A stretch of 64,000 bases of DNA from contig OZ245737.1 in the NCBI GenBank assembly GCA_965227315.1, positions 1,116,001 to 1,180,000 of the forward strand, in the 5' to 3' direction. Made by a program: the position numbers and the translations under genes. Shown piece by piece: positions 25,420 through 34,076 of the stretch; within the stretch, counting starts at the first letter, position 1; each line of letters begins with the position of its first letter. Origin of the DNA: JANQHS01 sp965227315. GTDB lineage: Bacteria > Bacteroidota > Bacteroidia > Cytophagales > CCMP332. The notes beneath the pieces were generated by a model. The model was given only the letters and a program-made list of their open reading frames with translations. It was not told the DNA's origin and did not search any database.

Positions 25420-27960
25420 CTATCTTATAAGATTAATGTATCCCTTGTATTCCAAATTCTCAAAAACAAGGTGATACATGTACTGTCCCGGTGGTAGATC
25501 GTCAGGTTTCCAGTCAAATTTTGGATCTGTAGAGTAGTAAACCTCTTGACCCCAGCGGCCATAAATTACCACATAGTTGAAGCCACAGGGCGCTTTGATC
25601 TGATCGAGTGAAAACCCATCATTTAAACCATCCCCATTGGGCGTTATGGTATTCGGGGGCTCCAAGCCCTCCCATGGATCCTCCCAGTAAAAATGAACGA
25701 GGAGGGAATCCTTGACCTCCTCACAGGAATTGTCCTTGATCCTGAACCTGACATCGATTGGATTTGGCTCCGTCAGCAATTTACATCCGGGAATTACCCA
25801 TTGGAACTGTCCATTGGCTTCCTTGAATTCCGATTGAGACAGAAAGCTCATATTCAGCTCACTCAAATCATATCCTACTCCTTCAGCAGAAAGGATCACC
25901 AAATCACTATCAGCATCAAATCCCAACATATCAAGATTGATGACGGTATCTATGGGATTTATTTCAAAAGAAATCTCCTGGTCGGCGATCGCATTCTGGT
26001 CAACGTCTTCAATCCCCAGTATAGGTGTTTCATTCGTGTATGTGAATGCGGCGAGAAGGTCCAGACTGTCCAATCCTTGAATACAGCCATTATCAAAAGA
26101 AAAAACCCTCAATGTAACCGTATCCTGGCCCAAAAAATCACAACCCGGCTGCCAGGAGACCAGGCTATTCAATTGTCCAACAGCGCTTTTGGGATTGTAT
26201 TCGAATGGCCCCGGAGGGATTTGATTTCCGTTCTTATCCAAAACCTTCATAAAAATTTGGACCGTTTCCAGGGAATTTGAATCCCTTACAAAAACATCAA
26301 AGCTTGTTGTCTCCAATAGTTCCGCTGTGAACTGGTTCCCTTCCACTGATGTGCTGATCAATGGATCATACTTGGGATAGCTTATATCAAGGTTAACCCT
26401 GAGTATAGTATCGTAATTCGTGCAGATATGATCAAAAGCCCGGAATATTAGAAACGTAGAGTCTTCGTCAAGATACCTGCAATCCGGAATCCAGGTAAAA
26501 GTTGAACTGATAGTATCTGTGCCCGATACTCGCGGAAATAACGCCCCGTAAAGAAAAGGGTCCCAGTAGGGTCTGTCGAGCAAAATATCAATGGAATCAT
26601 TTTGAAGATCAACTCCAAAAACATCAAATCGGATCTCCTCACCAATGAGTCCCCTGACGGTATCCGATCCGATATCCGTATATATTCCAGGAACCTGAAA
26701 ACCAAAGCCTTCAACGAATGCATAAAGTCTAATGGTATCCTTCTTGGGCAAAGCACAGCCATCATCTGAAACGATCACCCAAAATTCATAAGGTTCATCT
26801 TCGGTCATCGCACATTTCGAAAAACAAACCTCCAGAGAAACCGTGTCCGTACCCACCGCTACAGCCTGGGAAGGTGTTGGGTAAATGAAGCTCGAATCAA
26901 AATTCAAGGCAACCGTCTCAACGGTCATGGCCGTATTGGGATCCGGATCCCATATATCGACATTAAAACACCGGTCGTTGAGTGTGATCTGAATGGTATC
27001 ACCATCTTGAAGCAGTGTGGTATCAACAGGATTTGTGCCCAAGATCCCAGGAGGATCATTGGATGGACAGTTGATGACATATATCTGAAAATCCCTTCTC
27101 ACCTCACCAATTTTACTACCATCGCGATACTCTTCGCAGCGGATACCAAATACAAAAAGACCCTGTTCATTGGGTCTGACGGTCAAGAATCCGTTGTTGG
27201 AGATATTCAGGGGAGGATTCCCGTTGATCATATTGTTTAGACCATGGCTATTATCCCAGATCACATCCGGATAAGGGCCAGGGAATGGGGCAATTAAAGC
27301 AGGATTTCCCGGGCCGGTAAGGCCCTTCATAGGATTCACCATGGAGTAAACCAGGGAGTCTCCATCGGGGTCGGTTCCTTGAAAGTCGAAATAGAATAAA
27401 TTACCCAAACAGGCATAATCGCTTACGGGGGGGAAAAGAACCGGTGAAGAATTGATGTATTCTTTTCCGTCCTTGTATATGGGTGGCACCTCCAAATAGA
27501 ACAATTGGCCCTGGCTCCCCGGATCAATGAGGTTATTTATCCCGTTGTTTCGACAGCAACGATCCCAGGCTATATAATAGCCTTGCGGATCAGCATAAGC
27601 CAGCGAGTCGAGGTTCACAATCCTGCTGTAAATAATTCTCTTGGTGCTTAAGGATGGGATCGCACATTGAGGGAAGGAATATTGTACAAAGTCGACGGAG
27701 GTTTTTGGGAGCAGGAAGGTATCGATTAAGGAATTGATGCTTTTTGAGAAAATACCAACATTCACATTGTCATCTTCAGCCCCCGGAGCACCGTTGATCT
27801 GATCAAAATATTGAATCAGCCTAATGTCATAGGTATACTTTGCTACCCTTACAAATTCTATTTCACCACCGACTATATGTGTGGCATGGAGATGACATAA
27901 AGGGATTAAGCATGATAATAGAATCCGAAAGGTCCAAATCTTCAGTTTTCGGATTTTCAT
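25420..27960 (-). CDS. Secreted modular protein with T9SS type B sorting domain (array copy 2)
   Basis: I start at the ATG at 27960 (846 residues) because a signal peptide follows directly; a TTG six codons earlier is possible. After 'THIVGGEIEFV' the N-terminal domain carries 'WDRCCRNNGINNL', 'DPDGDSLVYSM' and 'IRCEEYRDGSKIGEVRRDF'. Four Cys-paired modules follow: CFSKC...DDGC, WIPDC...DHIC, WQPGC...DNGC and VIPGC...DNSC. The sorting domain covers about 765-846 ('NTITPNGDGLNDGF', 'VIYGRWGQEVYYS'). The two extra modules account for the greater length compared with copies 3 and 4. Probably secreted by T9SS; function unknown. Confidence 0.9.
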   Translation of the reverse strand: MKIRKLKIWTFRILLSCLIPLCHLHATHIVGGEIEFVRVAKYTYDIRLIQYFDQINGAPGAEDDNVNVGIFSKSINSLIDTFLLPKTSVDFVQYSFPQCAIPSLSTKRIIYSRIVNLDSLAYADPQGYYIAWDRCCRNNGINNLIDPGSQGQLFYLEVPPIYKDGKEYINSSPVLFPPVSDYACLGNLFYFDFQGTDPDGDSLVYSMVNPMKGLTGPGNPALIAPFPGPYPDVIWDNSHGLNNMINGNPPLNISNNGFLTVRPNEQGLFVFGIRCEEYRDGSKIGEVRRDFQIYVINCPSNDPPGILGTNPVDTTLLQDGDTIQITLNDRCFNVDIWDPDPNTAMTVETVALNFDSSFIYPTPSQAVAVGTDTVSLEVCFSKCAMTEDEPYEFWVIVSDDGCALPKKDTIRLYAFVEGFGFQVPGIYTDIGSDTVRGLIGEEIRFDVFGVDLQNDSIDILLDRPYWDPFLYGALFPRVSGTDTISSTFTWIPDCRYLDEDSTFLIFRAFDHICTNYDTILRVNLDISYPKYDPLISTSVEGNQFTAELLETTSFDVFVRDSNSLETVQIFMKVLDKNGNQIPPGPFEYNPKSAVGQLNSLVSWQPGCDFLGQDTVTLRVFSFDNGCIQGLDSLDLLAAFTYTNETPILGIEDVDQNAIADQEISFEINPIDTVINLDMLGFDADSDLVILSAEGVGYDLSELNMSFLSQSEFKEANGQFQWVIPGCKLLTEPNPIDVRFRIKDNSCEEVKDSLLVHFYWEDPWEGLEPPNTITPNGDGLNDGFSLDQIKAPCGFNYVVIYGRWGQEVYYSTDPKFDWKPDDLPPGQYMYHLVFENLEYKGYINLIR

Positions 27961-28042
27961 ATTTGACAAGTTAGACAAAAGCGCTCATTTAAGCCAAGGC
28001 AATTCGGGGGATTTTTTTCGGATCTACGGCATCCAAACCCCT

Positions 28043-28085
28043 TGCCAAAAAAAGAAAAACCCTGCCGATTGGTACCGGCAGGGTT
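28043..28085 (-). terminator. Strong intrinsic terminator after array copy 1
   Basis: A perfect 10-bp stem (AACCCTGCCG at 28058-28067 with CGGCAGGGTT at 28076-28085) around an 8-base loop is followed, on the minus strand, by a T-rich run. It lies 26 bases after the stop of the first array gene and before the second, so copy 1 can be transcribed alone and copies 2-4 need read-through or their own promoter. Confidence 0.85.
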
Positions 28086-28110
28086 CTTCAAAAATTGTAA
28101 ATCAGCGGAC

Positions 28111-30948
28111 TTACTTCATCACTTTTAACGTTTGAGTAACCGTACGGTTTTCAAACCTCATTTCATAGAAGTAATCTGCTGCAGGAAGGTTATCAGCCCT
28201 GAATTGGAATTCAGAATCCTCGGATTCGAATACCAGGCTTCCCCAACGGTTGTAGATCCTCACACTTTGGAAACCACAACGCTGGCTAGGCTTCTCAATC
28301 TCCAGCATATCATTGATCCCATCACCATTTGCTGTAATCACATTTGGGAAGATCAGCTCTGTCTCAGGCTCAATTTGCAATGCAATTGAATCCTTCAACT
28401 CTCCACATGAATTGTCATTGATTGTGAAATAAATGATCAGTGGGTCAGAGTTCCTGTCCTCACAGGCAGGATTCCAGAAGAACGGTACGGAATCACTTTG
28501 AGGAACATAGAATGGAGGAATTTTTTCGTCCAATTCCATTCCCTTCTCGTCAAAATCGAACCCATCGGGTGCAACTGCCATCCTAACCTCATCAACTTCA
28601 AAATCCAATGGTTCAACCTCGGTAGAGTCTCTGTCCAAACCGTATACGGTGAACTCAAGGTTTTCTTCTTTAAATGCGATCGTAACATCGTTGCCGCTTC
28701 TTGGGATCACATTGCCTTCATCGTCCACAACGGCCAACTCAGGATCAATACCATCGTGGATCTCTATGGTCAGGAATGTAGAGTCCATTGCGTACAGACA
28801 ACTGGAGTCAACAACCATGACCTTCAATTGAAGGGGCTCGTTCTTGAACAGGTCGTAGGCATCACAATTGATCTGACGGTTGTACCAGGAGAAGGTGGAG
28901 TTCAAGATAGTATCTCCAAATTCATTCTGCTGGTCTCCAATGTCAATTCCCAGATCAAACAGGAAGTTCTTGGTCGCCAAAGCATCCATGTCCTTGTAGA
29001 GATAGAATATATGGACCTTATCCCTATCGGCATCGGAAGATTCATAGTCGAATACCAGACGCTCACCTACCCTTTTCCGGAACAATTGATCCTTGGCGGG
29101 AACACTTGATTCGGTCGTATCGGGACTTGTTCCAACGGCACCTACGATCGTAGGAGCAACATTATCAGCGATGATATTGAATATGATCGGTGTCACAATG
29201 ACGTTGTCGGAGCAATAACGATCCAGCGTTATCAGGTTGATCTGTCCACCACCAGCTGCAAAGAACTGGCAATCAGGTGTCCATTTGAAGGTAGCCATCA
29301 GGGTATCCTTTCCAACCAAGGTGTCCGTGGCATCATCATTATAGAACTCGACACCGGCATCAAGATAATTGAAACCAACTCCTTCGACCCTTTGATAAAG
29401 CGTGTCAAAAGTTGAATCAGTCGTCATCAGGTCGAATTCAATCGTCCAGTTAGGCCTGATATCAAAGAACAGGGTATCAGGGCTAGAGAAATCGTAGAAA
29501 TCCGGATTGTAATCCACCCTGGTAGGTTCAGTCTCTGCAGGTGCATTTGGAATTGCATCAACTATGAAAAACCACCTTGTTGAATCCGGATAAGGAAGCG
29601 GGCAGTGTCCTTTTGCAGTAATGATCCTAAGCTCATAAGGAACTGCTCCGGAAGCTGCACAATCCCCAAATTCAACTCCTACGGTCACCGTATCAAACTG
29701 ACTGCTGAAGGTATGAGTGTTAGGGGTAAGTGTGACAAGAGAATCAGGGAAATTCACAGCATCAACTGAGAAAGTCGCATTTTGACCTACTGGATCAAGC
29801 GGATCAAAGTTGGAATCCCAAATTTTGAATTCCGCCGTTCTTTGAGAGGTAATTCCGGGGATATAAACCGTGTCATCGGGTCCGAGAATCAGGCCGGTCG
29901 AATCAAAAGAAAACGGCCCGTCCAATGTATCAGGTGGAGGACAGTTGTTGACAACCGGTAGCTGGTAGTCCCTATATACACTTCCGATCAGTTCTTTCTG
30001 TCCGTCGTTATCAATATCCCTCCATTCCTGAGTCCATACTCCGAAAAGTTGGTTGCCGGGTATCCTTGGAATCACTGTCAGGAATCCCGTATTTGGGTCA
30101 ACCTGAAGCCTTTGAGGGTTAGGATCAATGTTGTTAGGCGGATCATATCCATGAATCGCGTCATCAGCACTGTATGTGGGCGCCCAGTTGATCCCTGCCA
30201 CCATGGTCAAAGGATCCGCATAAGGTGCATGTGGCGGAATTGCTACACCACCGGTAAGGGCACCATCATCTCTTGGAGTATACATGGTATACGAAATGGA
30301 ATCTCCATCCGGATCAATTCCACCAAAGTCTACATAGAACAACTGCTGCGTACACGCATATTCAGATATAGGAGGAAACAGTTGCGGTGTACTGTTGACT
30401 ATCTGGTTGGATGTACCATCAACAACTGGTGGGAACAACGTGATCATTGTCTGGCCCATGCTACTCGGGGTGAGTATGTTGGTAATGTTGTTGTTCCTAC
30501 AGCATGAACGCCAGGTAAACAGATATCCTGAGGGATCTGTAAATACAGAAGCACTCATGGTTACCGTATCCATATAGAACCAGTTTTCAACTGTGATAAT
30601 TGTATTCTGGCATCCGGGTGTCTGAGGAGGAACAACCGAATCAAAAAGTTTCGGCAAACACCAGGTAGGGTTGGTGGGATTGGTACAGTTCGTAGCCGGG
30701 TTCAACTGAGGCTGAGTTCCAATCGCGGTAGGAGGAAGACCGCCGGTTCCCCTTCTGTAAGCAACAATAGATGCTGCTTGAGGAGGTTGGATACCAACGT
30801 CATCACGATAAATATTGACCCGAATCTCATACTGAAAGTTTTGGATATGGGTAATCAAAATCTCACCTCCCACAATGTGAGAAGCTCTTGAACTCATTCC
30901 TGTAAGCAGGAATAAGGAAAGGAGTGTTAAAAAAATTACGTTTTTCAT
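28111..30948 (-). CDS. Secreted modular protein with T9SS type B sorting domain (array copy 1, largest)
   Basis: The ATG at 30948 gives 945 residues with a signal peptide ending near 'SSRASHIVGGEI'; an ATG five codons upstream is also open. The N-terminal domain has 'TWRSCCRNNNITNIL', 'DPDGDSISYTM' and 'YRDYQLPVVNNCPPP' and is longer than in the paralogues because of inserts around residues 85-130 and 225-290. Four Cys-paired modules follow (EFGDC...GHC, WTPDC...RYC, NRQINC...SSC, WNPAC...DNSC). The sorting domain spans about 862-945 ('NVITANGDGINDML', 'RIYNRWGSLVFES'). It has its own strong terminator and a long AT-rich upstream region, suggesting separate, possibly higher, expression. Confidence 0.9.
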   Translation of the reverse strand: MKNVIFLTLLSLFLLTGMSSRASHIVGGEILITHIQNFQYEIRVNIYRDDVGIQPPQAASIVAYRRGTGGLPPTAIGTQPQLNPATNCTNPTNPTWCLPKLFDSVVPPQTPGCQNTIITVENWFYMDTVTMSASVFTDPSGYLFTWRSCCRNNNITNILTPSSMGQTMITLFPPVVDGTSNQIVNSTPQLFPPISEYACTQQLFYVDFGGIDPDGDSISYTMYTPRDDGALTGGVAIPPHAPYADPLTMVAGINWAPTYSADDAIHGYDPPNNIDPNPQRLQVDPNTGFLTVIPRIPGNQLFGVWTQEWRDIDNDGQKELIGSVYRDYQLPVVNNCPPPDTLDGPFSFDSTGLILGPDDTVYIPGITSQRTAEFKIWDSNFDPLDPVGQNATFSVDAVNFPDSLVTLTPNTHTFSSQFDTVTVGVEFGDCAASGAVPYELRIITAKGHCPLPYPDSTRWFFIVDAIPNAPAETEPTRVDYNPDFYDFSSPDTLFFDIRPNWTIEFDLMTTDSTFDTLYQRVEGVGFNYLDAGVEFYNDDATDTLVGKDTLMATFKWTPDCQFFAAGGGQINLITLDRYCSDNVIVTPIIFNIIADNVAPTIVGAVGTSPDTTESSVPAKDQLFRKRVGERLVFDYESSDADRDKVHIFYLYKDMDALATKNFLFDLGIDIGDQQNEFGDTILNSTFSWYNRQINCDAYDLFKNEPLQLKVMVVDSSCLYAMDSTFLTIEIHDGIDPELAVVDDEGNVIPRSGNDVTIAFKEENLEFTVYGLDRDSTEVEPLDFEVDEVRMAVAPDGFDFDEKGMELDEKIPPFYVPQSDSVPFFWNPACEDRNSDPLIIYFTINDNSCGELKDSIALQIEPETELIFPNVITANGDGINDMLEIEKPSQRCGFQSVRIYNRWGSLVFESEDSEFQFRADNLPAADYFYEMRFENRTVTQTLKVMK

Positions 30949-31278
30949 AGGGATGAAGTGCATGTAATAGTTTTCAGTGTTTCCAGTAACAAAATTTAAA
31001 ACGGATCACCAATCTGGAAGCGATCCGGTGCAAAAAGAATAATTTAAGCTCGTACTATTTTAATAAAATGTGAAAATCCCCTTGTATGGGGGAGAGTTCA
31101 CCCGTTTTCCATTCGCAAAAAAACCAAAATAAAAACTCAAAAGCATTCGACACACTCTATATTATTACATATCAAATTAATAATTAAATTATTCAAATAT
31201 AAAATTTTGTTATTCTAACATTATGGTACTCCGGAATTCCCGGGTCACAATTGCTATCGAACTTCGCCTTTCAAATCG
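30949..31278. other. 330-base AT-rich divergent intergenic region
   Basis: The region separates array copy 1 (minus) from rlmD (plus). Its right half (31100-31215) is strikingly AT-rich. On the minus strand TATATTTG at 31194-31201 is a full TAnnTTTG match but would give a leader of about 240 bases; a nearer one-mismatch element lies around 30997. On the plus strand AAATTTTG near 31203 is one base off the consensus. No conserved RNA structure or small ORF was recognised. Confidence 0.5.
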
Positions 31279-32679
31279 TTGAGCATAGTGAAGAAGATCA
31301 TTGAAAACCTTGAGATCACAGATTTCGCAGCCGAAGGAAAAAGTATGGGAAAAAAGGACGGCAAGGTCTACTTTGCCCCCCATACGGTACCGGGAGATCT
31401 CGTGGATCTGCGACTTACAAGGAAAAGAAGCTCTTATGCCGAGGGAAGGGTAACAGAATACAAAAAACTCTCTGCAGAAAGAACGGATCCCTTCTGCAGA
31501 CACTTTGGCTTATGTGGTGGTTGTCAATGGCAAATGGTGTCCTACGAAAAGCAGTTGGCCTTCAAGCAAGATCAGGTTGGGGATTCTCTTCAAAGGATCG
31601 GAGGAATAGATATCCGAGGAATGGAGCCCATTATCGGCTCTCCGCTGAATAGGGAATACAGAAACAAAATGGAGTTCTCCTTTTCCGACGGCCGTTGGTT
31701 AGACCAGGAGGAGATAGATTCGGGTAGAAAGCTGGAAAGAAATGGCCTCGGATTCCATATACCAGGACGCTATGACAAAGTACTTGATCTTCATCAATGT
31801 TATCTTCAGGGTGACGTTTCGAATGATATCAGGAACTGGGTGAAAAAATTTGCCCTCGATTCGGGTCTGGCCTTTTACAATGTCCATGAGCATCAGGGCT
31901 TTTGGCGGACGTTGATGCTTCGAAACAATCACCAAAACGATTGGCTGGTCCATTTTCAAATCGGTTATGAGGAGAAAGAAGTTCTCGAAGTACTCAAAGA
32001 GAAAATGCCGACCGCCTTCCCCGGCATCAAATCCATCACCTACTCGGTCAACCCGAAAAAAAATGATTCTATCTATGATCTGGAGATCGTTCCGCTTTTT
32101 GGCGAACCGCATATTATCGAAAGCCTTTTCGGGATCCAGTTCAAAATAGGGCCCAAGGCCTTCTTCCAGACCAATTTGGAACAAACAAAAAACCTTTACC
32201 AAAAGGTGCTTGAATTCGCTCAACTGAATGGCGATGAATTGGTATGGGATCTATACAGCGGAGTCGGTTCGATTTCCCTGTTTATCGCTCAAAAGGCCAG
32301 AAAGGTAATCGGTATTGAAACGGTCCGGATGGCGGTGGACAATGCGCGGGAAAATGCCTTTTTGAACAAGATCGATAATGCGGAGTTTATTGCCGGCGAT
32401 GTCAAAGATATCCTCGAAGGAAACCATCCCGAGCTCATGGAGAAGCCTGACCTGGTGATCCTGGATCCCCCCAGAGAAGGTCTTCACAAAAAAGTCGCAG
32501 AAGCATTACTGGAACTGAGGCCGTCCAGGATCGTTTACGTGAGTTGCAAACCCAGCACTCAGGCCAGGGATCTCCAAATTCTCAGTGAGGTATACGAAGT
32601 TCTCCGCATTCAACCTGTAGATATGTTTCCACAGACGCATCATACCGAATGCGTGGTTTTGTTGGTGTTGAGAAATTAG
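31279..32679 (+). CDS. rlmD: 23S rRNA (uracil-5-)-methyltransferase, RlmD/TrmA family
   Basis: The 466-residue protein has an N-terminal TRAM domain ('DFAAEGKSMGKKDGKVYFAP'), the 4Fe-4S cysteines Cys73, Cys79 and Cys82 plus a fourth in 'LHQCYLQ', and a SAM methyltransferase domain with 'QTNLEQTKNLYQ', 'DLYSGVGSISLF', 'LDPPREGLH' and the catalytic Cys in 'YVSCKPSTQARDL'. It forms 5-methyluridine in rRNA; RlmD versus RlmCD or TrmA specificity cannot be settled from sequence alone. No ATG fits; TTG at 31279 or GTG at 31288 must be the start. Confidence 0.9.
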   Translation: MSIVKKIIENLEITDFAAEGKSMGKKDGKVYFAPHTVPGDLVDLRLTRKRSSYAEGRVTEYKKLSAERTDPFCRHFGLCGGCQWQMVSYEKQLAFKQDQVGDSLQRIGGIDIRGMEPIIGSPLNREYRNKMEFSFSDGRWLDQEEIDSGRKLERNGLGFHIPGRYDKVLDLHQCYLQGDVSNDIRNWVKKFALDSGLAFYNVHEHQGFWRTLMLRNNHQNDWLVHFQIGYEEKEVLEVLKEKMPTAFPGIKSITYSVNPKKNDSIYDLEIVPLFGEPHIIESLFGIQFKIGPKAFFQTNLEQTKNLYQKVLEFAQLNGDELVWDLYSGVGSISLFIAQKARKVIGIETVRMAVDNARENAFLNKIDNAEFIAGDVKDILEGNHPELMEKPDLVILDPPREGLHKKVAEALLELRPSRIVYVSCKPSTQARDLQILSEVYEVLRIQPVDMFPQTHHTECVVLLVLRN

Positions 32680-32901
32680 GTGGAAAAACTAGGCTAATGC
32701 GCCTTTTCAAAATGTTTTCCTCTCTCATTTCTTCCCGGTTCTTTCTTATTCGTTCCGATCCATTTAGCCAATTTCTTAGCTATGTTTTGAGTATAATTAA
32801 CCTCTTTCGTGAAACGCGTTTGTGATAATTAGGCAGCAAAATTTGACCTGGAGAATTCAGATTCTTACAAGCGTTTGCCTGCAAAAATCTTAAATTTCGT
32901 T

Positions 32902-33483
32902 ATGCCAATAGACTCCTTAATAACATACTTCAACAGGCATCTAACATTGAATCATGAAGAAATAGCATTTCTTCGTAAAGTTTTTACGTCACGCAGTATC
33001 AACAGAAGACACTTCATTCTTCAGAGAGGAGATGTCTGCAGATTCAACACATTTGTAGTTGAGGGATGTTTGAGAATGTACTACGTTGATGAAAATGTCA
33101 AAGAACATAATTTGCAGTTCGCAATAGAAGATTGGTGGATTGGCGATATTGGTAGTTTCCATGGTGGAGAACCTAGCAAGCTTTATATCGAGGCGATTGA
33201 ACCTTCTACCATTCTCCAAATCGAAAAAAAAGACCAGAACCGAATGTTTGTTGAATTTCCCAAGTTCAACAGAATCTTTAGAGTCATCACTGAAAATGCG
33301 TTGGTTAGTTCCCAGCATAGGATTATACATAATATTAGTTCAAATGCAGAAGAACGGTATATTGATTTTATGCAACGGTACCCTGATCTTTTTAACAGAA
33401 TTTCAAACGTTCAAATTGCCTCATACCTTGGATTCACCCCGGAGTTCTTAAGTACGATCAGAAAACGCATGGCAAAGGCTTAA
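32902..33483 (+). CDS. Crp/Fnr-family transcription regulator
   Basis: The ATG at 32902 gives 193 residues (an upstream TTG frame to 32875 is open). The N-terminal half is a cyclic nucleotide-binding-like beta barrel ('RRHFILQRGDVCRFNTFVVEGCLRMYY' region), but the phosphate-binding cassette of true CRP is not conserved, so the ligand is probably different. The C-terminal helix-turn-helix is 'QIASYLGFTPEFLSTIRKRM'. The gene is AT-richer than most of the window and begins a three-gene cluster with a SnoaL-like lipoprotein and an MDR oxidoreductase, which it may control. Confidence 0.85.
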   Translation: MPIDSLITYFNRHLTLNHEEIAFLRKVFTSRSINRRHFILQRGDVCRFNTFVVEGCLRMYYVDENVKEHNLQFAIEDWWIGDIGSFHGGEPSKLYIEAIEPSTILQIEKKDQNRMFVEFPKFNRIFRVITENALVSSQHRIIHNISSNAEERYIDFMQRYPDLFNRISNVQIASYLGFTPEFLSTIRKRMAKA

Positions 33484-33572
33484 ACTACCTTAAGATTCTT
33501 TCTTAAGCTACATTATAGGTTGACATGACTCCGATTCTGGAATTTTACTCTGAAACAAAGAAGTAAAGTCAG

Positions 33573-34073
33573 ATGAAACAATTAATAGTGGTTGCATTGA
33601 CGCTTTTTCTTCTAGCGTCTTGTGATCAAAATAAACCTCAGCAGTCAATCCAAACTTTCACAGGAAAAACAGAACACATGCAAAAAGAAGAAAAACAAAA
33701 AATCGAGGCACTCTTAGGTGAGTACAAAAAATCGTTGAATAACTCAGATGCAAAATTGGCTCATAACCTTTATACCAAGGATGGAATCTTTATGCCTATG
33801 GAAGCCCCATCGGCAATTGGTTCTGAGAATATTTTGAAATCCTATGAATCCATTTTTTCTCAGATTCAACTCAATATTGAGTTTTACATTGATGAAATTA
33901 AGGTGGGAAATGGCTTTGCTTTTGCTGTCACAAGCTCAAAAGGAACTATACTGATTCATGCAACCGGAGACACCTTTCCCGAAGCAAATAGGGAATTGTT
34001 TGTATTCGAAAAGGTTAATGGAGCATGGAAGATTGCCAGATATATGTTCAATAAAATAGAACCGAAATCATAA
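33573..34073 (+). CDS. SnoaL/DUF4440-like lipoprotein
   Basis: The 166-residue protein has a lipoprotein signal (Cys17 in LLASC). The mature part matches the NTF2-like cone fold of SnoaL/SgcJ/DUF4440 proteins: 'IEALLGEYKKSLNNSDAKLA', 'LYTKDGIFMPMEAPSAIG', and the closing strand 'RELFVFEKVNGAWKIARYMF'. Such domains bind small hydrophobic ligands or act as isomerases; none of the residues prove catalysis. It lies 4 bases before the MDR gene (probable operon) and shares its AT-rich composition. Confidence 0.8.
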   Translation: MKQLIVVALTLFLLASCDQNKPQQSIQTFTGKTEHMQKEEKQKIEALLGEYKKSLNNSDAKLAHNLYTKDGIFMPMEAPSAIGSENILKSYESIFSQIQLNIEFYIDEIKVGNGFAFAVTSSKGTILIHATGDTFPEANRELFVFEKVNGAWKIARYMFNKIEPKS

Positions 34074-34076
34074 ACA

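Noticed and set aside
28498..29109. 203-codon plus-strand frame inside array copy 1
   Set aside because: Antisense to a clearly conserved modular protein; it has no coherent domain and its neighbours on the same strand are similar shadows.
31699..32223. 174-codon minus-strand frame within rlmD
   Set aside because: rlmD has all Fe-S cysteines and catalytic motifs on the plus strand, so this is a shadow.
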